Source: Martelella sp. AD-3 (GTDB taxonomy: Bacteria > Pseudomonadota > Alphaproteobacteria > Rhizobiales > Rhizobiaceae). Taken from it: a stretch of 64,000 bases of DNA. Shown here in pieces: positions 1-8,190 of the stretch (within the stretch, counting starts at the first letter, position 1; every line of letters starts with the position of its first letter). The translations under genes were made by a program, and so were the position numbers. The DNA lies in NCBI RefSeq assembly GCF_001578105.1, contig NZ_CP014275.1, positions 3,038,001 to 3,102,000 on the forward strand. The letters run 5' to 3'. A model generated the notes under the pieces. The model was not told the origin of the DNA. It was given only the letters and a program-made list of their open reading frames with translations, and did no database searches.

Positions 1-877
1 CCGCGCGGTTGCGCCCGATCAGGATCAGGCTCGCCGCGACAAAGACCAGAAGGCCCGGCGCGAGCGCCGCAGCGAGCGGCACGATCAGCGCCGGGGCAAC
101 GGCCGAGCCGATGATGAAACAGCGCACCAGCGACAGCCCGCCGGCAATCGAGGCAGCGCCCGCCAATTGCCGAGAAAGCGCGGGCTCGGCGGTGGAGATA
201 TGGGCAAAGGAGAGCGTCGTCGCCGTCGACGAGACGATCCCGCCGGTGGCGCCCGCAAACAGGATGCCGCGCTCGGGCCCAGCGACCCGCATCGCCACAT
301 AGCCGGCATAGGAAAGCGCGGCGATCATGATCGTCATCAGCCAGACGGTGAAGGGATTGAAGCCGCCCCAGGGATCGATCGCCCGGTTTGGCAGGAGCGG
401 CAGGGCAACGAAGCTCATGGTGAGAAGCACCAGCGCCGATCGCAGTTCCACCCAGGTCATGGTTTTGAGGAAACCGTGGAGGCTGTGGCGCGCGGCCAGA
501 AGAACGGTCGTGACCACGCCGCCAGCGGCGGCCAGGCGCATATCGCCCGTCGCCGAGACGACGCCGAGCGCGAACACCACAAGCGCCGCGATCACGCCGG
601 TGACGGAAAAGTCATTGCGCGGCGTGGCGGCGCGATAGGAGAAAACGATAAAGGCCGCCATCAGACCGATGCCGAGCGCTGCCGGCACGACCGGACCGGA
701 AACCGCGCCGAGATAGCCGGCAAGCCCGCCGAGCAGGCCAACCAGCGCAAAGGTGCGGATGCCGGCGGCGCGTTCGCCATCGGCCATCTCGCGCTCCTGC
801 CAGCCGCGCTCGATCCCCACCAGAAGCCCGATCGCGAGCGACAGACCGACACGCTGAAACGCTTCCATCATATCCAT
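1..877 (-). CDS. MgtC/SapB family membrane protein with DUF4010 domain (3' end outside window)
   Basis: The minus-strand frame is open from an ATG at 877 to the window edge (292 codons seen; the C-terminus is missing). The ATG follows a good ribosome site (AAGGAGG). The N-terminus reads GLSLAIGLLVGIERGWQ and then GIRTFALVGLLG, the MgtC/SapB signature; further on comes LPLLPNRAIDPWGGFNPF, typical of the DUF4010 half. The protein is a string of hydrophobic segments, so it is an inner-membrane protein. Members of this two-domain family are poorly characterised; the MgtC half is linked to Mg2+ limitation and modulation of membrane energetics in other bacteria, and nothing here fixes the role. It is transcribed away from dut, with a roughly 110-bp gap. 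Confidence 0.85.
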   Translation of the reverse strand, partial: MDMMEAFQRVGLSLAIGLLVGIERGWQEREMADGERAAGIRTFALVGLLGGLAGYLGAVSGPVVPAALGIGLMAAFIVFSYRAATPRNDFSVTGVIAALVVFALGVVSATGDMRLAAAGGVVTTVLLAARHSLHGFLKTMTWVELRSALVLLTMSFVALPLLPNRAIDPWGGFNPFTVWLMTIMIAALSYAGYVAMRVAGPERGILFAGATGGIVSSTATTLSFAHISTAEPALSRQLAGAASIAGGLSLVRCFIIGSAVAPALIVPLAAALAPGLLVFVAASLILIGRNRA

Positions 878-986
878 GCGCGAGCCTCCTTCGGTTCCGG
901 CAAACCCAGCCGCCGAAGGCAGACCTTAGCGCTCACGGATAAAACCTGAAATAGCAATTATCGGGACAGACACCGCCAGGCCGGGA

Positions 987-1451
987 TCACACGCCGGTCG
1001 AGCCGAACCCGCCGGCCCCGCGCACGGTCTCGGTCAGGTCGTCCACCACCGTCACCGGCATCTGCGTCACCGGCGCGATGATGACCTGGGCGATGCGCAT
1101 GCCGCGCTCGATGGCGAAATCCTCGGTTCCGAGATTGACGAGCAGCACCTTCACCTCGCCGCGATAGTCGCTGTCGATCGTGCCGGGCGTATTGAGGCAG
1201 GTGATGCCGTGCTTGAAGGCAAGGCCGGAACGCGGGCGGACCTGCGCCTCGTGACCGTCCGGGATCTCGAAGATGAAGCCCGTCGGCACCAGCGCGCGGG
1301 CGCCCGGCCGCAGCACCAGCGGCTCGGCCTCGGGCACGGCGGCGCGGATATCCATGCCGGCGGAACCGGTCGTCTCGTAGGCCGGCGGCGCGATGCCGTC
1401 CGCGTGTTCCAGGCGTTTGAGTTTCAGCGTCATTTTCGTTTCCATGTTCAT
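987..1451 (-). CDS. dut: deoxyuridine 5'-triphosphate nucleotidohydrolase (dUTPase)
   Basis: A 154-residue homotrimeric-type dUTPase that hydrolyses dUTP to dUMP and pyrophosphate, keeping uracil out of DNA and feeding dTMP synthesis. Conserved motifs are visible in order: [30 protein letters not shown], and the C-terminal glycine-rich [10 protein letters not shown] that closes over the substrate. The frame stays open upstream to 1562, but that extension runs through the palindromic repeat at 1501-1645. The start at 1451 ([16 protein letters not shown]) gives the usual family length and matches the N-terminus of rhizobial dUTPases. A further ATG six codons on is also possible. Confidence 0.95.
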   Translation of the reverse strand: MNMETKMTLKLKRLEHADGIAPPAYETTGSAGMDIRAAVPEAEPLVLRPGARALVPTGFIFEIPDGHEAQVRPRSGLAFKHGITCLNTPGTIDSDYRGEVKVLLVNLGTEDFAIERGMRIAQVIIAPVTQMPVTVVDDLTETVRGAGGFGSTGV

Positions 1452-1500
1452 TGCGGCTTCACGGGGCCTGAAAGGTTGGACGACTGCCTCACTTCTGACC

Positions 1501-1645
1501 GATCTCCCCCCTTGAGGGGGAGATGCCCGGCAGGGCAGAGAGGGGTGCAGCGGAAGTCCCATATTCCGTGCTTGTTGAAAGGGCTCACCCCTCTCTGTCG
1601 CTTTCGCGACATCTCTCCCTCAAGGGGAGAGATTGGCGGCGGCAG
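1501..1645. repeat. palindromic intergenic element, RIME-like
   Basis: Two opposed hairpin modules lie between dut and prfC. The first has arms ATCTCCCCC (1502-1510) and GGGGGAGAT (1516-1524) around CTTGA. The second has arms ATCTCTCCC (1611-1619) and GGGAGAGAT (1625-1633), next to a smaller GTCGC/GCGAC hairpin at about 1588-1600. CAGAGAGGGGTG in the left half pairs with CACCCCTCTCTG in the right half, so the whole block can fold on itself. Such elements are known dispersed intergenic repeats in rhizobia and relatives; the family name is inferred. It could act as a bidirectional terminator or mRNA-end structure. Confidence 0.7.
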
Positions 1646-1752
1646 GGTCCTCTTCAATCTCGCCAGCATCCTTGCCATGGCTCACAAACAGGTCAATTGC
1701 ATCTTGGCCCTCAAATCGCTAGATAGGCCCCCATCAACAGGATATTGCATCG

Positions 1753-3336
1753 ATGCCCGAAACGCTTGCCGAGGCGGTTGCCCGCCGCCGAACCTTCGCG
1801 ATCATCTCGCACCCGGACGCCGGTAAAACCACGCTCACCGAAAAGCTGCTGCTGTTCGGCGGCGCGATCCAGCTTGCCGGCGAGGTGAAGGCCAAGAAGG
1901 ACCGCATCCAGACGCGTTCCGACTGGATGAAGATCGAGCGCGAACGCGGCATTTCGGTGGTCACCTCGGTGATGACCTTCGAATATGAGGACACGGTCTT
2001 CAACCTGCTCGACACGCCCGGCCATGAAGACTTCGCCGATGACACCTACCGCACGCTGACAGCGGTGGATGCGGCCATCATGGTGATCGACGCGGCCAAG
2101 GGCATCGAGCCGCGCACGCTGAAGCTCTTCGAAGTCTGCCGCATGCGCGACATCCCGATCATCACCTTCGTCAACAAGATGGACCGCGAGGCCCGCGACA
2201 CGTTCGAGATCATCGACGAAGTGGCGGAAAAGCTGGCGCTCGATCCCGTGCCGATGACCTGGCCGATCGGCCAGGGCAAAACGTTCTGCGGCACCTACCA
2301 CCTGCGCGACAGCGCCGTGCGCTACGGCGATGGCGAACGGCACCTCACCAAGGTCAACGGCCCGGAAGTGGTGGCCGAAAAGCTGCCGGAACATGAACGC
2401 CAGGACTGGGCGGAAATGGCCGAGCTCGCCATTGACGGCTATCCGGCGTTTTCGCGCGAGGCCTTTCTCGAGGGCCATATGACGCCGGTCTATTTCGGCT
2501 CGGCGCTCAGGAACAACGGCGTGCGCGATCTCATTCACGCGCTGTCCGAATTTGGCCCGCCGCCGCGCGCGCAGGTCGCCGATGTCAGAACCGTGGAAGC
2601 CACCGACCCGAAGATGAGCGCCTTCGTCTTCAAGATCCAGGCGAATATGGACCCCAACCACCGCGACCGCATTGCTTTCGTGCGCGTCTGCTCGGGCGAA
2701 CTGAAGCGCGGCATGAAGGCGCGGCTCTCGCGCACCGGCAAGCAGATGGGGCTGACGGCGCCGCAATTCTTCTTCGCCTCGCAGCGCCAGCTTGCCGACA
2801 CGGCCTATGCCGGCGATGTCGTCGGCATCCCGAACCACGGCGCGCTTCGTATCGGCGACACGCTGACGGATGGCGAGCAACTCGTCTTCCAGGGCGTGCC
2901 GAACTTCGCACCGGAAATTCTCCGCCGCGTCAGGCTCGAAGACGCGATGAAGGCGAAAAAGCTGAAGGAGGCCCTGCAGCAGATGGCCGAGGAAGGCGTC
3001 GTGCAGCTCTTCACCCCGGAAGACGGTTCTCCCGCGATCGTCGGCGTGGTCGGCGCGCTGCAGCTCGACGTTCTGAAGGAGCGGCTGAAGGCGGAATACG
3101 GCCTGCCGGTCTCCTTCGAGATGGCGCGTTTTTCGATTTGCCGCTGGATTTCGGCGGAAAAGCCCGCAGATCTCGACAAATTCGTCTCCTCGCATCGCGG
3201 CGACATCGCCCGCGACCTCGACGGCGATCCGGTGTTCTTGGCCCAGGACGGTTTCTCGCTGAACTATGAGAGCGAACGCGCGCCGGAGATCAGGATGATC
3301 GCGATCAAGGAATACCATCAGGCAAAGGCGGCGTGA
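1753..3336 (+). CDS. prfC: peptide chain release factor 3 (RF3)
   Basis: A 527-residue translational GTPase that recycles RF1/RF2 from the ribosome after termination. The G domain is intact: P-loop SHPDAGKTT at residues 19-27, the switch region RGISVVTSVMTF, DTPGHEDF and NKMDRE. The RF3-specific second and third domains follow (KIQANMDPNHRDRIAFVRVCSG; VVGALQLDVLKERLKAEYGL). Length matches the family. The next gene starts 4 bp after the stop, so the two are probably co-transcribed. The ribosome site is weak. Confidence 0.97.
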   Translation: MPETLAEAVARRRTFAIISHPDAGKTTLTEKLLLFGGAIQLAGEVKAKKDRIQTRSDWMKIERERGISVVTSVMTFEYEDTVFNLLDTPGHEDFADDTYRTLTAVDAAIMVIDAAKGIEPRTLKLFEVCRMRDIPIITFVNKMDREARDTFEIIDEVAEKLALDPVPMTWPIGQGKTFCGTYHLRDSAVRYGDGERHLTKVNGPEVVAEKLPEHERQDWAEMAELAIDGYPAFSREAFLEGHMTPVYFGSALRNNGVRDLIHALSEFGPPPRAQVADVRTVEATDPKMSAFVFKIQANMDPNHRDRIAFVRVCSGELKRGMKARLSRTGKQMGLTAPQFFFASQRQLADTAYAGDVVGIPNHGALRIGDTLTDGEQLVFQGVPNFAPEILRRVRLEDAMKAKKLKEALQQMAEEGVVQLFTPEDGSPAIVGVVGALQLDVLKERLKAEYGLPVSFEMARFSICRWISAEKPADLDKFVSSHRGDIARDLDGDPVFLAQDGFSLNYESERAPEIRMIAIKEYHQAKAA

Positions 3337-3340
3337 GGCG

Positions 3341-4210
3341 ATGAGCGAGAAAGAAGTCATCGGCATTTGCGGCATCGGCCGGATGGGCAGCGCGATCGCC
3401 GACCGGCTCGCCGCCAAAGGGTTCCGCCTCGTGCTTTGGTCGCGCAGCGGCGTGACGGATGAATTCGCGGACAGGAACCGCGCCGAGATCGCCCTCAACC
3501 TCGCCTCGCTCGCCTTCAAGTCCGACATCATCATCACCTCCCTGATCAATGACGGAGCGGTGGACTCGGTGCTGTCGAAGCTTGTCGAAACCTCGCTGCC
3601 GGGCAAGCTCGTGGTCGAGACATCGACGGTGCGACCGGACACGCTGCGGCGCTTTTCCGAAAAGATCAAGGCCAAGGGCGGCAGCGCCATCGACGCGCCG
3701 ATCTCCGGCGGCCCGGAACTCGTGCGCGAAGGCACGGCGGGCATCTATGTCGGCGGCGCCACGATCGACTACAAGCGCTACCTTCCGGTCGCCGAAGCGC
3801 TTTCCGACCGGATCCACCACACCGGCTCGCTGGGCGCGGGCGCTGCCGCCAAGATCGTCAACAACATGATGCTCTGCGGCTATTGGGAAGTGCTGAAGGA
3901 AGCGCTCATGACCGGCAAGAAAGCCGGGCTTTCGGTCGAGACCATGCTCGACGTGCTGTTGACCAGTCCCGGCGGCTCGCCGGCGCTCAAATTCCGCGCG
4001 CCGCGCATTCTTGGCGAGGACAAGAGCATCGGCTTTCCGGCAAAAGGCGCGCTCAAGGACGCGACGCTTTTCGCCGAAGTGGCCAAAAGCTTCGGCATCG
4101 ACACGCCCGCCATCAATGCCGCAGTCGAGAGCTACCGGACCTGCATCGCGGACGGCCACGGCGACGAGGATCTTTCTGCGATGGTGCGGACCGCGCTGGA
4201 AAAAGGGTGA
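3341..4210 (+). CDS. NAD(P)-dependent beta-hydroxyacid dehydrogenase (3-hydroxyisobutyrate dehydrogenase family)
   Basis: A 289-residue cytosolic oxidoreductase. It has the N-terminal Rossmann motif GICGIGRMG (residues 8-16), the family substrate signature DAPISGG (118-124), and the helix GAGAAAKIVNN (166-175) with the catalytic lysine K171. This fold covers 3-hydroxyisobutyrate, tartronate semialdehyde, 6-phosphogluconate-like and GLYR-type succinic semialdehyde/glyoxylate reductases; sequence alone does not choose the substrate. It starts 4 bp after prfC and probably shares its transcript. It converges with the GFA gene, whose stop lies 2 bp away. Confidence 0.85.
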   Translation: MSEKEVIGICGIGRMGSAIADRLAAKGFRLVLWSRSGVTDEFADRNRAEIALNLASLAFKSDIIITSLINDGAVDSVLSKLVETSLPGKLVVETSTVRPDTLRRFSEKIKAKGGSAIDAPISGGPELVREGTAGIYVGGATIDYKRYLPVAEALSDRIHHTGSLGAGAAAKIVNNMMLCGYWEVLKEALMTGKKAGLSVETMLDVLLTSPGGSPALKFRAPRILGEDKSIGFPAKGALKDATLFAEVAKSFGIDTPAINAAVESYRTCIADGHGDEDLSAMVRTALEKG

Positions 4211-4212
4211 GG

Positions 4213-4617
4213 TTACTCCCGCGCCGCGCCCGGCAGCGTCGCGAGTTCGTTGACCCACGGCGCCGCCTCCTCGCACCAGATCTCCCGTTTCGGCGGCAGG
4301 TCGGCGCGCTGGTCGATCAGGCCCCAGCGCAAGGCCCAGTCGCCGGCAGCCTCTCCCTCGCCTCTGGAAAACACCGGTCCTCCGCAGGTTTCGCAAAAGG
4401 CCTGGGCGCGCTTGGCACCGCTCTCGGCCATCTTCCAGTACTCCCTGAGGACACCGCTCGATATCTGGACATCTTCTTGCGCCACAAGAACAGAGACGCG
4501 ATAGGGCGAACCGGAGAGCCGCTGGCACTGGTTGCAGTGGCAGACAACGACGGCCTCGGGATCGATGCTCGCCGAAAATCGCACATTGCCGCAAAAACAG
4601 CCACCGGTGACGTCCAT
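4213..4617 (-). CDS. GFA-family (glutathione-dependent formaldehyde-activating-like) zinc protein
   Basis: A 134-residue protein of the GFA/CENP-V fold. Zinc cysteines are all present: GGCFCGNVRF (C7, C9), CHCNQCQRLSG (C26, C28, C31) and CETCGG (C75, C78). The family is named for Paracoccus Gfa, proposed to promote formation of S-hydroxymethylglutathione, but most members have no known substrate. The frame allows a start 12 codons upstream (4653); I chose 4617 because GGAG stands eight bases before that ATG and the protein then begins directly at the first zinc motif. It is divergent from cueR. Confidence 0.85.
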   Translation of the reverse strand: MDVTGGCFCGNVRFSASIDPEAVVVCHCNQCQRLSGSPYRVSVLVAQEDVQISSGVLREYWKMAESGAKRAQAFCETCGGPVFSRGEGEAAGDWALRWGLIDQRADLPPKREIWCEEAAPWVNELATLPGAARE

Positions 4618-4699
4618 GATCCATTCTCCGTTTTCCGCAGGGAGGCTGTTCATGCCATGGGGACGCGGCCGGGTGCAACATCACGAGGCTTGAAGAATC

Positions 4700-4715
4700 C
4701 TGATGGCAGCATCAG
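4700..4715. promoter_or_regulatory. inverted repeat in the GFA-cueR divergent region
   Basis: CTGATG-gcag-CATCAG is a perfect 6+4+6 dyad about 32 bp before the cueR start and 83 bp before the GFA gene. It could be an operator or a chance palindrome. It does not look like the classical CueR box (ACCTTCC/GGAAGGT type), which I did not find here. Confidence 0.3.
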
Positions 4716-4746
4716 ATTATGGAAAACAGAGAGCAGGAGAGAGCTG

Positions 4747-5208
4747 ATGAATATCGGCGAAGCCGCACGGCAATCGGGCCTGCCGCCCAAGACAATCCGT
4801 TACTACGAGGAAATCGGCCTCGTCGTCGCCGACCGTGCGCCCAACGGCTACCGGGATTATTCCGGCAACCATGTCCACCGGCTGAACTTCATCCACCGCT
4901 CGCGCGACCTCGGCTTCTCTGTCGAGGAATGCCGGCTGCTGCTGTCGCTTTATGACGACGACGCCCGAGAAAGCGCCGAGGTCAAGGCGCTGGCGCTTTC
5001 CAAGATCACCGAGATCGACGCCAAGCTCGAGAGGCTCGCGAGCCTGAAGGCGACGCTGCAGCACCTCGCCGAAACCTGCCACGGCGACCACCGTCCCGAC
5101 TGCCCGATCCTTCAGGAGCTTTCCGGCGATAGGGATTGCTGCGCGCCCGCCTCAGGCCTCGAAAAGGCGAGGGATCACCGCGTCGGCACGGGTTCCTCGC
5201 CGCGATAG
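4747..5208 (+). CDS. cueR: Cu(I)-responsive MerR-family regulator CueR/HmrR
   Basis: A 153-residue MerR regulator. The winged helix starts MNIGEAARQSGLPPKTIRYYEEIGL, followed by the dimerisation helix (residues 75-110) and the metal-binding loop CHGDHRPDCPIL, whose C111 and C119 match the copper-binding pair of E. coli CueR. A further Cys pair (131-132) sits near the C-terminus. The ATG at 4747 has GGAG upstream; the frame is open far upstream, but only this start gives a MerR N-terminus. Such regulators twist a 19-bp-spacer promoter of a copper exporter; no copA or copper chaperone gene lies in the window, so the target is elsewhere. The last 34 bp overlap the convergent dehydrogenase gene. 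Confidence 0.92.
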   Translation: MNIGEAARQSGLPPKTIRYYEEIGLVVADRAPNGYRDYSGNHVHRLNFIHRSRDLGFSVEECRLLLSLYDDDARESAEVKALALSKITEIDAKLERLASLKATLQHLAETCHGDHRPDCPILQELSGDRDCCAPASGLEKARDHRVGTGSSPR

Positions 5209-6056
5209 TCGTAGAAGCCCCGGCCCGATTTGCGGCCGAGCCAGCCCGCATCGACATATTTGACGAGCAGCGGGCACGGCCGGTACTTGTTGTCGGCCAA
5301 CCCTTCATGCAGCAGTTGCATGCCGGCAAGGCAGGTGTCGAGGCCGATGAAATCGGCAAGTTCCAGCGGTCCCATCGGGTGACGCGCGCCGAGCTTCATG
5401 GCGACGTCGATCGCGTCCACCGAACCGACCCCCTCATAGAGCACATAGATCGCCTCGTTGATCATCGGCAGCAGGATGCGGTTGACGATGAAAGCCGGGA
5501 AATCCTCCGAGACCGTTGGCGTCTTGCCGAGCGAACGGACGAATTCCTTCGCCGTTTCGAACGTCACCTCCTCGGTGGCAATGCCGCGCACCAGCTCGAC
5601 CAGTTCCATCACCGGAACCGGGTTCATGAAGTGCACGCCCATGAAGCGTTCCGGCCGGTCGGTCGCGGCCGCAAGACGGGTAATGGAAAAGGCCGATGTA
5701 TTGGTCGCCAGCAGGGCTTCCGGCTTCAGGATCGGGCAGATTTTCGCGTAGAGCGCGCGCTTGGCCGCCTCATCCTCGGTGATCGCCTCGATCGCCATGT
5801 CGACGGAGGCGAGGTCCTGCAGGTCCGTCGAGCCGCTGATCAGCGCCAGCGCCTTCTTGCGATCCTCGTCCGTGATCTTTCCGGAGTTGACCTGGCGGGC
5901 GAGATTGCCGTTGATCGTCGCCAGCGCGCGCTCGATCTGCTCACGCTCGCTGTCGATCAGGTGCACGTCATAACCGGCGACCGCGCAGACATGGGCGACA
6001 CCGCAGCCCATGGCGCCGGCGCCGACAACCCCGATGCGCCTTATGTTATCAGCCAT
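5175..6056 (-). CDS. 3-hydroxybutyryl-CoA dehydrogenase
   Basis: A 293-residue NAD-dependent dehydrogenase that oxidises 3-hydroxyacyl-CoA to acetoacetyl-CoA (or the reverse) in fatty-acid/polyhydroxybutyrate metabolism. Seen: Rossmann GAGAMG (12-17), IEAITED, the active-site region VHFMNPVPVMELVE with catalytic H142 and N145, and the C-terminal dimer domain (FPAFIVNRILLPMINEA; HPMGPLELADFIGLD). Single-domain size, with no fused hydratase. In many alphaproteobacteria this gene follows the electron-transfer flavoprotein genes; here its neighbours are cueR and dxr. Confidence 0.93.
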   Translation of the reverse strand: MADNIRRIGVVGAGAMGCGVAHVCAVAGYDVHLIDSEREQIERALATINGNLARQVNSGKITDEDRKKALALISGSTDLQDLASVDMAIEAITEDEAAKRALYAKICPILKPEALLATNTSAFSITRLAAATDRPERFMGVHFMNPVPVMELVELVRGIATEEVTFETAKEFVRSLGKTPTVSEDFPAFIVNRILLPMINEAIYVLYEGVGSVDAIDVAMKLGARHPMGPLELADFIGLDTCLAGMQLLHEGLADNKYRPCPLLVKYVDAGWLGRKSGRGFYDYRGEEPVPTR

Positions 6057-6267
6057 TTCGCGCTCCCTTGCTCATTTTCCGGGCGAACGGCAGGCCGCTC
6101 GCGAAAGTCCGTACCACTTGATAGTCCCTCGTGCCGCTCATTTCCAGTGCCAACCCCTTTGCGATGCCAAGTTCGGGATCGGTCTGTACATGTTCTTTTC
6201 CCTGTCGCCGGCGATGAAAAACCGCTAGAGGCTAGTTCAGAAATAACGAGGAAACGGCATAAAACGC

Positions 6268-7431
6268 ATGTCTACGCGACGCATCGCCATTTTCGGCGCG
6301 ACCGGGTCGATCGGGCTTAATACGCTCGACGTGATCGAACAGCTCGGCGGGCGCGATACTTTCGAACTGACCGCGGTTACCGGCAATGCCAATGTCGAGG
6401 CTTTGGCGAAAAAGGCGATCGATCACGGCGCGCGAATGGCCGTTACCGCCGACGAGAGCCGCTACAAGGCGCTGAAGGAAGCCTTGTTCGGATCGGGCGT
6501 CACGCCTGCCGCCGGGACAAGCGGACTTTCCGAAGCCGCGCGCATGGACAATGACATGGTGATGGCGGCAATCGTCGGCACCGCCGGGCTGAAGCCGACG
6601 CTGGAGGCCGCGAAGGCCGGCGCCGACATTGCCCTTGCCAACAAGGAATGTCTCGTTTCCGCCGGTCCGCTGTTCATGGAGGCGATTGCCGCGGGCGGCG
6701 GCACGATGGTGCCTGTCGACAGTGAACATTCCGCCGTCTTCCAGGTGTTCGAGGAGAACCAGCGCCGGGCGCTGGAACGGGTGATCATCACCGCATCCGG
6801 CGGCCCGTTCCGCACAAAGAGCCTTGAGGAAATGCGCCATGTCGATGCGGCGACGGCGCGCGCCCATCCCAACTGGTCGATGGGCCTGAAAATCTCGATC
6901 GACAGCGCCTCGATGTTCAACAAGGCGCTCGAAATGATCGAGGCCATGCATCTCTTCGCGCTGAGACCGGAACAGGTGGAGGTGATCGTCCATCCGCAGT
7001 CGATCATCCATTCCATGGTCGGCTATGCCGACGGCTCGGTGCTGGCCCAGCTCGGCGCGCCGGACATGCGCACGGCGATCGGCTATGCGTTGTCTTATCC
7101 GGAGCGGCCCTCGCTTTCGGTCGAGAGGCTCGATTTTGCCAGGCTCGCCCGGCTCGATTTCGAGGCCCCTGACGAGAGCCGGTTCCCCGCCCTTCGCCTG
7201 GCGCGGGTCGCCATGGCGCGCGGCGGGCTTCAGGGCGCAGTCTTGAACGGCGCCAAGGAAGTGGCGCTGGAAGCCTTCATCGACGGGCGCTGCGGCTTTC
7301 TGGAGATGGCGGAAATCACGGAGACGGTGATGGACAGCCTCTCGCACCTGCCAGCCGCCGCCGGTATCGACGACATCTACGCCGCCGATGCGGAGGCCCG
7401 CCGCAGGGCCGCAGGCCTCGTCAGGGCGTAA
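6268..7431 (+). CDS. dxr: 1-deoxy-D-xylulose 5-phosphate reductoisomerase
   Basis: A 387-residue enzyme making 2-C-methyl-D-erythritol 4-phosphate from DXP with NADPH, the committed step of the MEP isoprenoid pathway. Motifs: NADPH-binding GATGSIG (10-16), LANKECLVSAG (NKE 125-127), the metal/substrate motif VDSEHSA (151-156), the flexible-loop region ITASGGPFR, and NWSMGLKISIDSASMFNKALE. Full length. It stands alone here rather than beside uppS-cdsA, as it does in many proteobacteria. The ATG at 6268 is preceded by only a weak GAGGAAA ribosome site. It converges with the SDR gene, whose stop is 3 bp away. Confidence 0.96.
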   Translation: MSTRRIAIFGATGSIGLNTLDVIEQLGGRDTFELTAVTGNANVEALAKKAIDHGARMAVTADESRYKALKEALFGSGVTPAAGTSGLSEAARMDNDMVMAAIVGTAGLKPTLEAAKAGADIALANKECLVSAGPLFMEAIAAGGGTMVPVDSEHSAVFQVFEENQRRALERVIITASGGPFRTKSLEEMRHVDAATARAHPNWSMGLKISIDSASMFNKALEMIEAMHLFALRPEQVEVIVHPQSIIHSMVGYADGSVLAQLGAPDMRTAIGYALSYPERPSLSVERLDFARLARLDFEAPDESRFPALRLARVAMARGGLQGAVLNGAKEVALEAFIDGRCGFLEMAEITETVMDSLSHLPAAAGIDDIYAADAEARRRAAGLVRA

Positions 7432-7434
7432 GGC

Positions 7435-8145
7435 CTACCATTCGATGCGGCTGCCGTCATAGGCGAGGAATATCCCGGTCTCTCCCTCGGCGATGCCGTT
7501 CAGCGCCGAGAGCATGTTTCCTGCGGCCTCTTCAGCCGCGACCCGGCGATTGCTGCCGGCATAGGGTTCGGAAAGCGGCGTCGCCACCGTGCCCGGATGA
7601 AGGGCGGCAAGCGACAGAAGCGGATTTTTCCGCCGCGCCTCGATTGCGGCGGTGCGCAGGATCTGATTCAGCGCGGCTTTCGATGCACGGTAGGACATCC
7701 AGCCGCCGATATGGTTGTCGCCGATCGAGCCGACGCGCGCAGAAAGGCAGGCGAAGATGGCCCTCCGGTCACGTGTCATCAGCGGCAGAAAGTGTTTGAG
7801 CAGAAGCGCCGGGCCGATGGCGTTGACGGAAAACTGCCGTGCCATGACCTCGGCATCGAGCGCCCTGATGGTCTTTTCCGGACCCGCGCCGTCAATATGC
7901 AGCGCGCCTGTGGCGCAGACAATGAGGTCGAACGACTGACCTGAAAAGCGCTGCGCCGCTTCGGCCACGGACGCCTCGTCGGCGATCTCCAGGCTGTCCG
8001 CGCGCCGCGACAGCGTTTCGAGGCCGCCGCAGCGCGGATCCGCCTCGATCGCCGCGCACAAGGCTTTGCCGATGCCGCCGGAAGCGCCGATGACGAGCGC
8101 ATGATAGCGCTCGGCAAGGCTGGTCATGACGGTTGCCTGCATCAT
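7435..8145 (-). CDS. short-chain dehydrogenase/reductase (SDR)
   Basis: A 236-residue classical SDR: cofactor motif GASGGIG (20-26), CATGALH in place of NNAG, and the catalytic set S135, Y152 and K156 (YRASK). The pattern resembles the CsgA/C-factor-like subgroup of small SDRs. No substrate can be assigned. The ATG at 8145 has GGGAGAGA just before it; a second ATG six codons on is possible. The beta-lactamase-fold gene ends 45 bp upstream on the same strand, so the two may be one transcript. Confidence 0.85.
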   Translation of the reverse strand: MMQATVMTSLAERYHALVIGASGGIGKALCAAIEADPRCGGLETLSRRADSLEIADEASVAEAAQRFSGQSFDLIVCATGALHIDGAGPEKTIRALDAEVMARQFSVNAIGPALLLKHFLPLMTRDRRAIFACLSARVGSIGDNHIGGWMSYRASKAALNQILRTAAIEARRKNPLLSLAALHPGTVATPLSEPYAGSNRRVAAEEAAGNMLSALNGIAEGETGIFLAYDGSRIEW

Positions 8146-8190
8146 TCTCTCCCTTCACGGGATGAATTACGCCGGACGCCTTTCCTCGGA

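Noticed and set aside
1711..3744. A 677-codon minus-strand open frame opposite prfC
   Set aside because: Antisense of a conserved gene; Arg/His-rich composition typical of such shadows.
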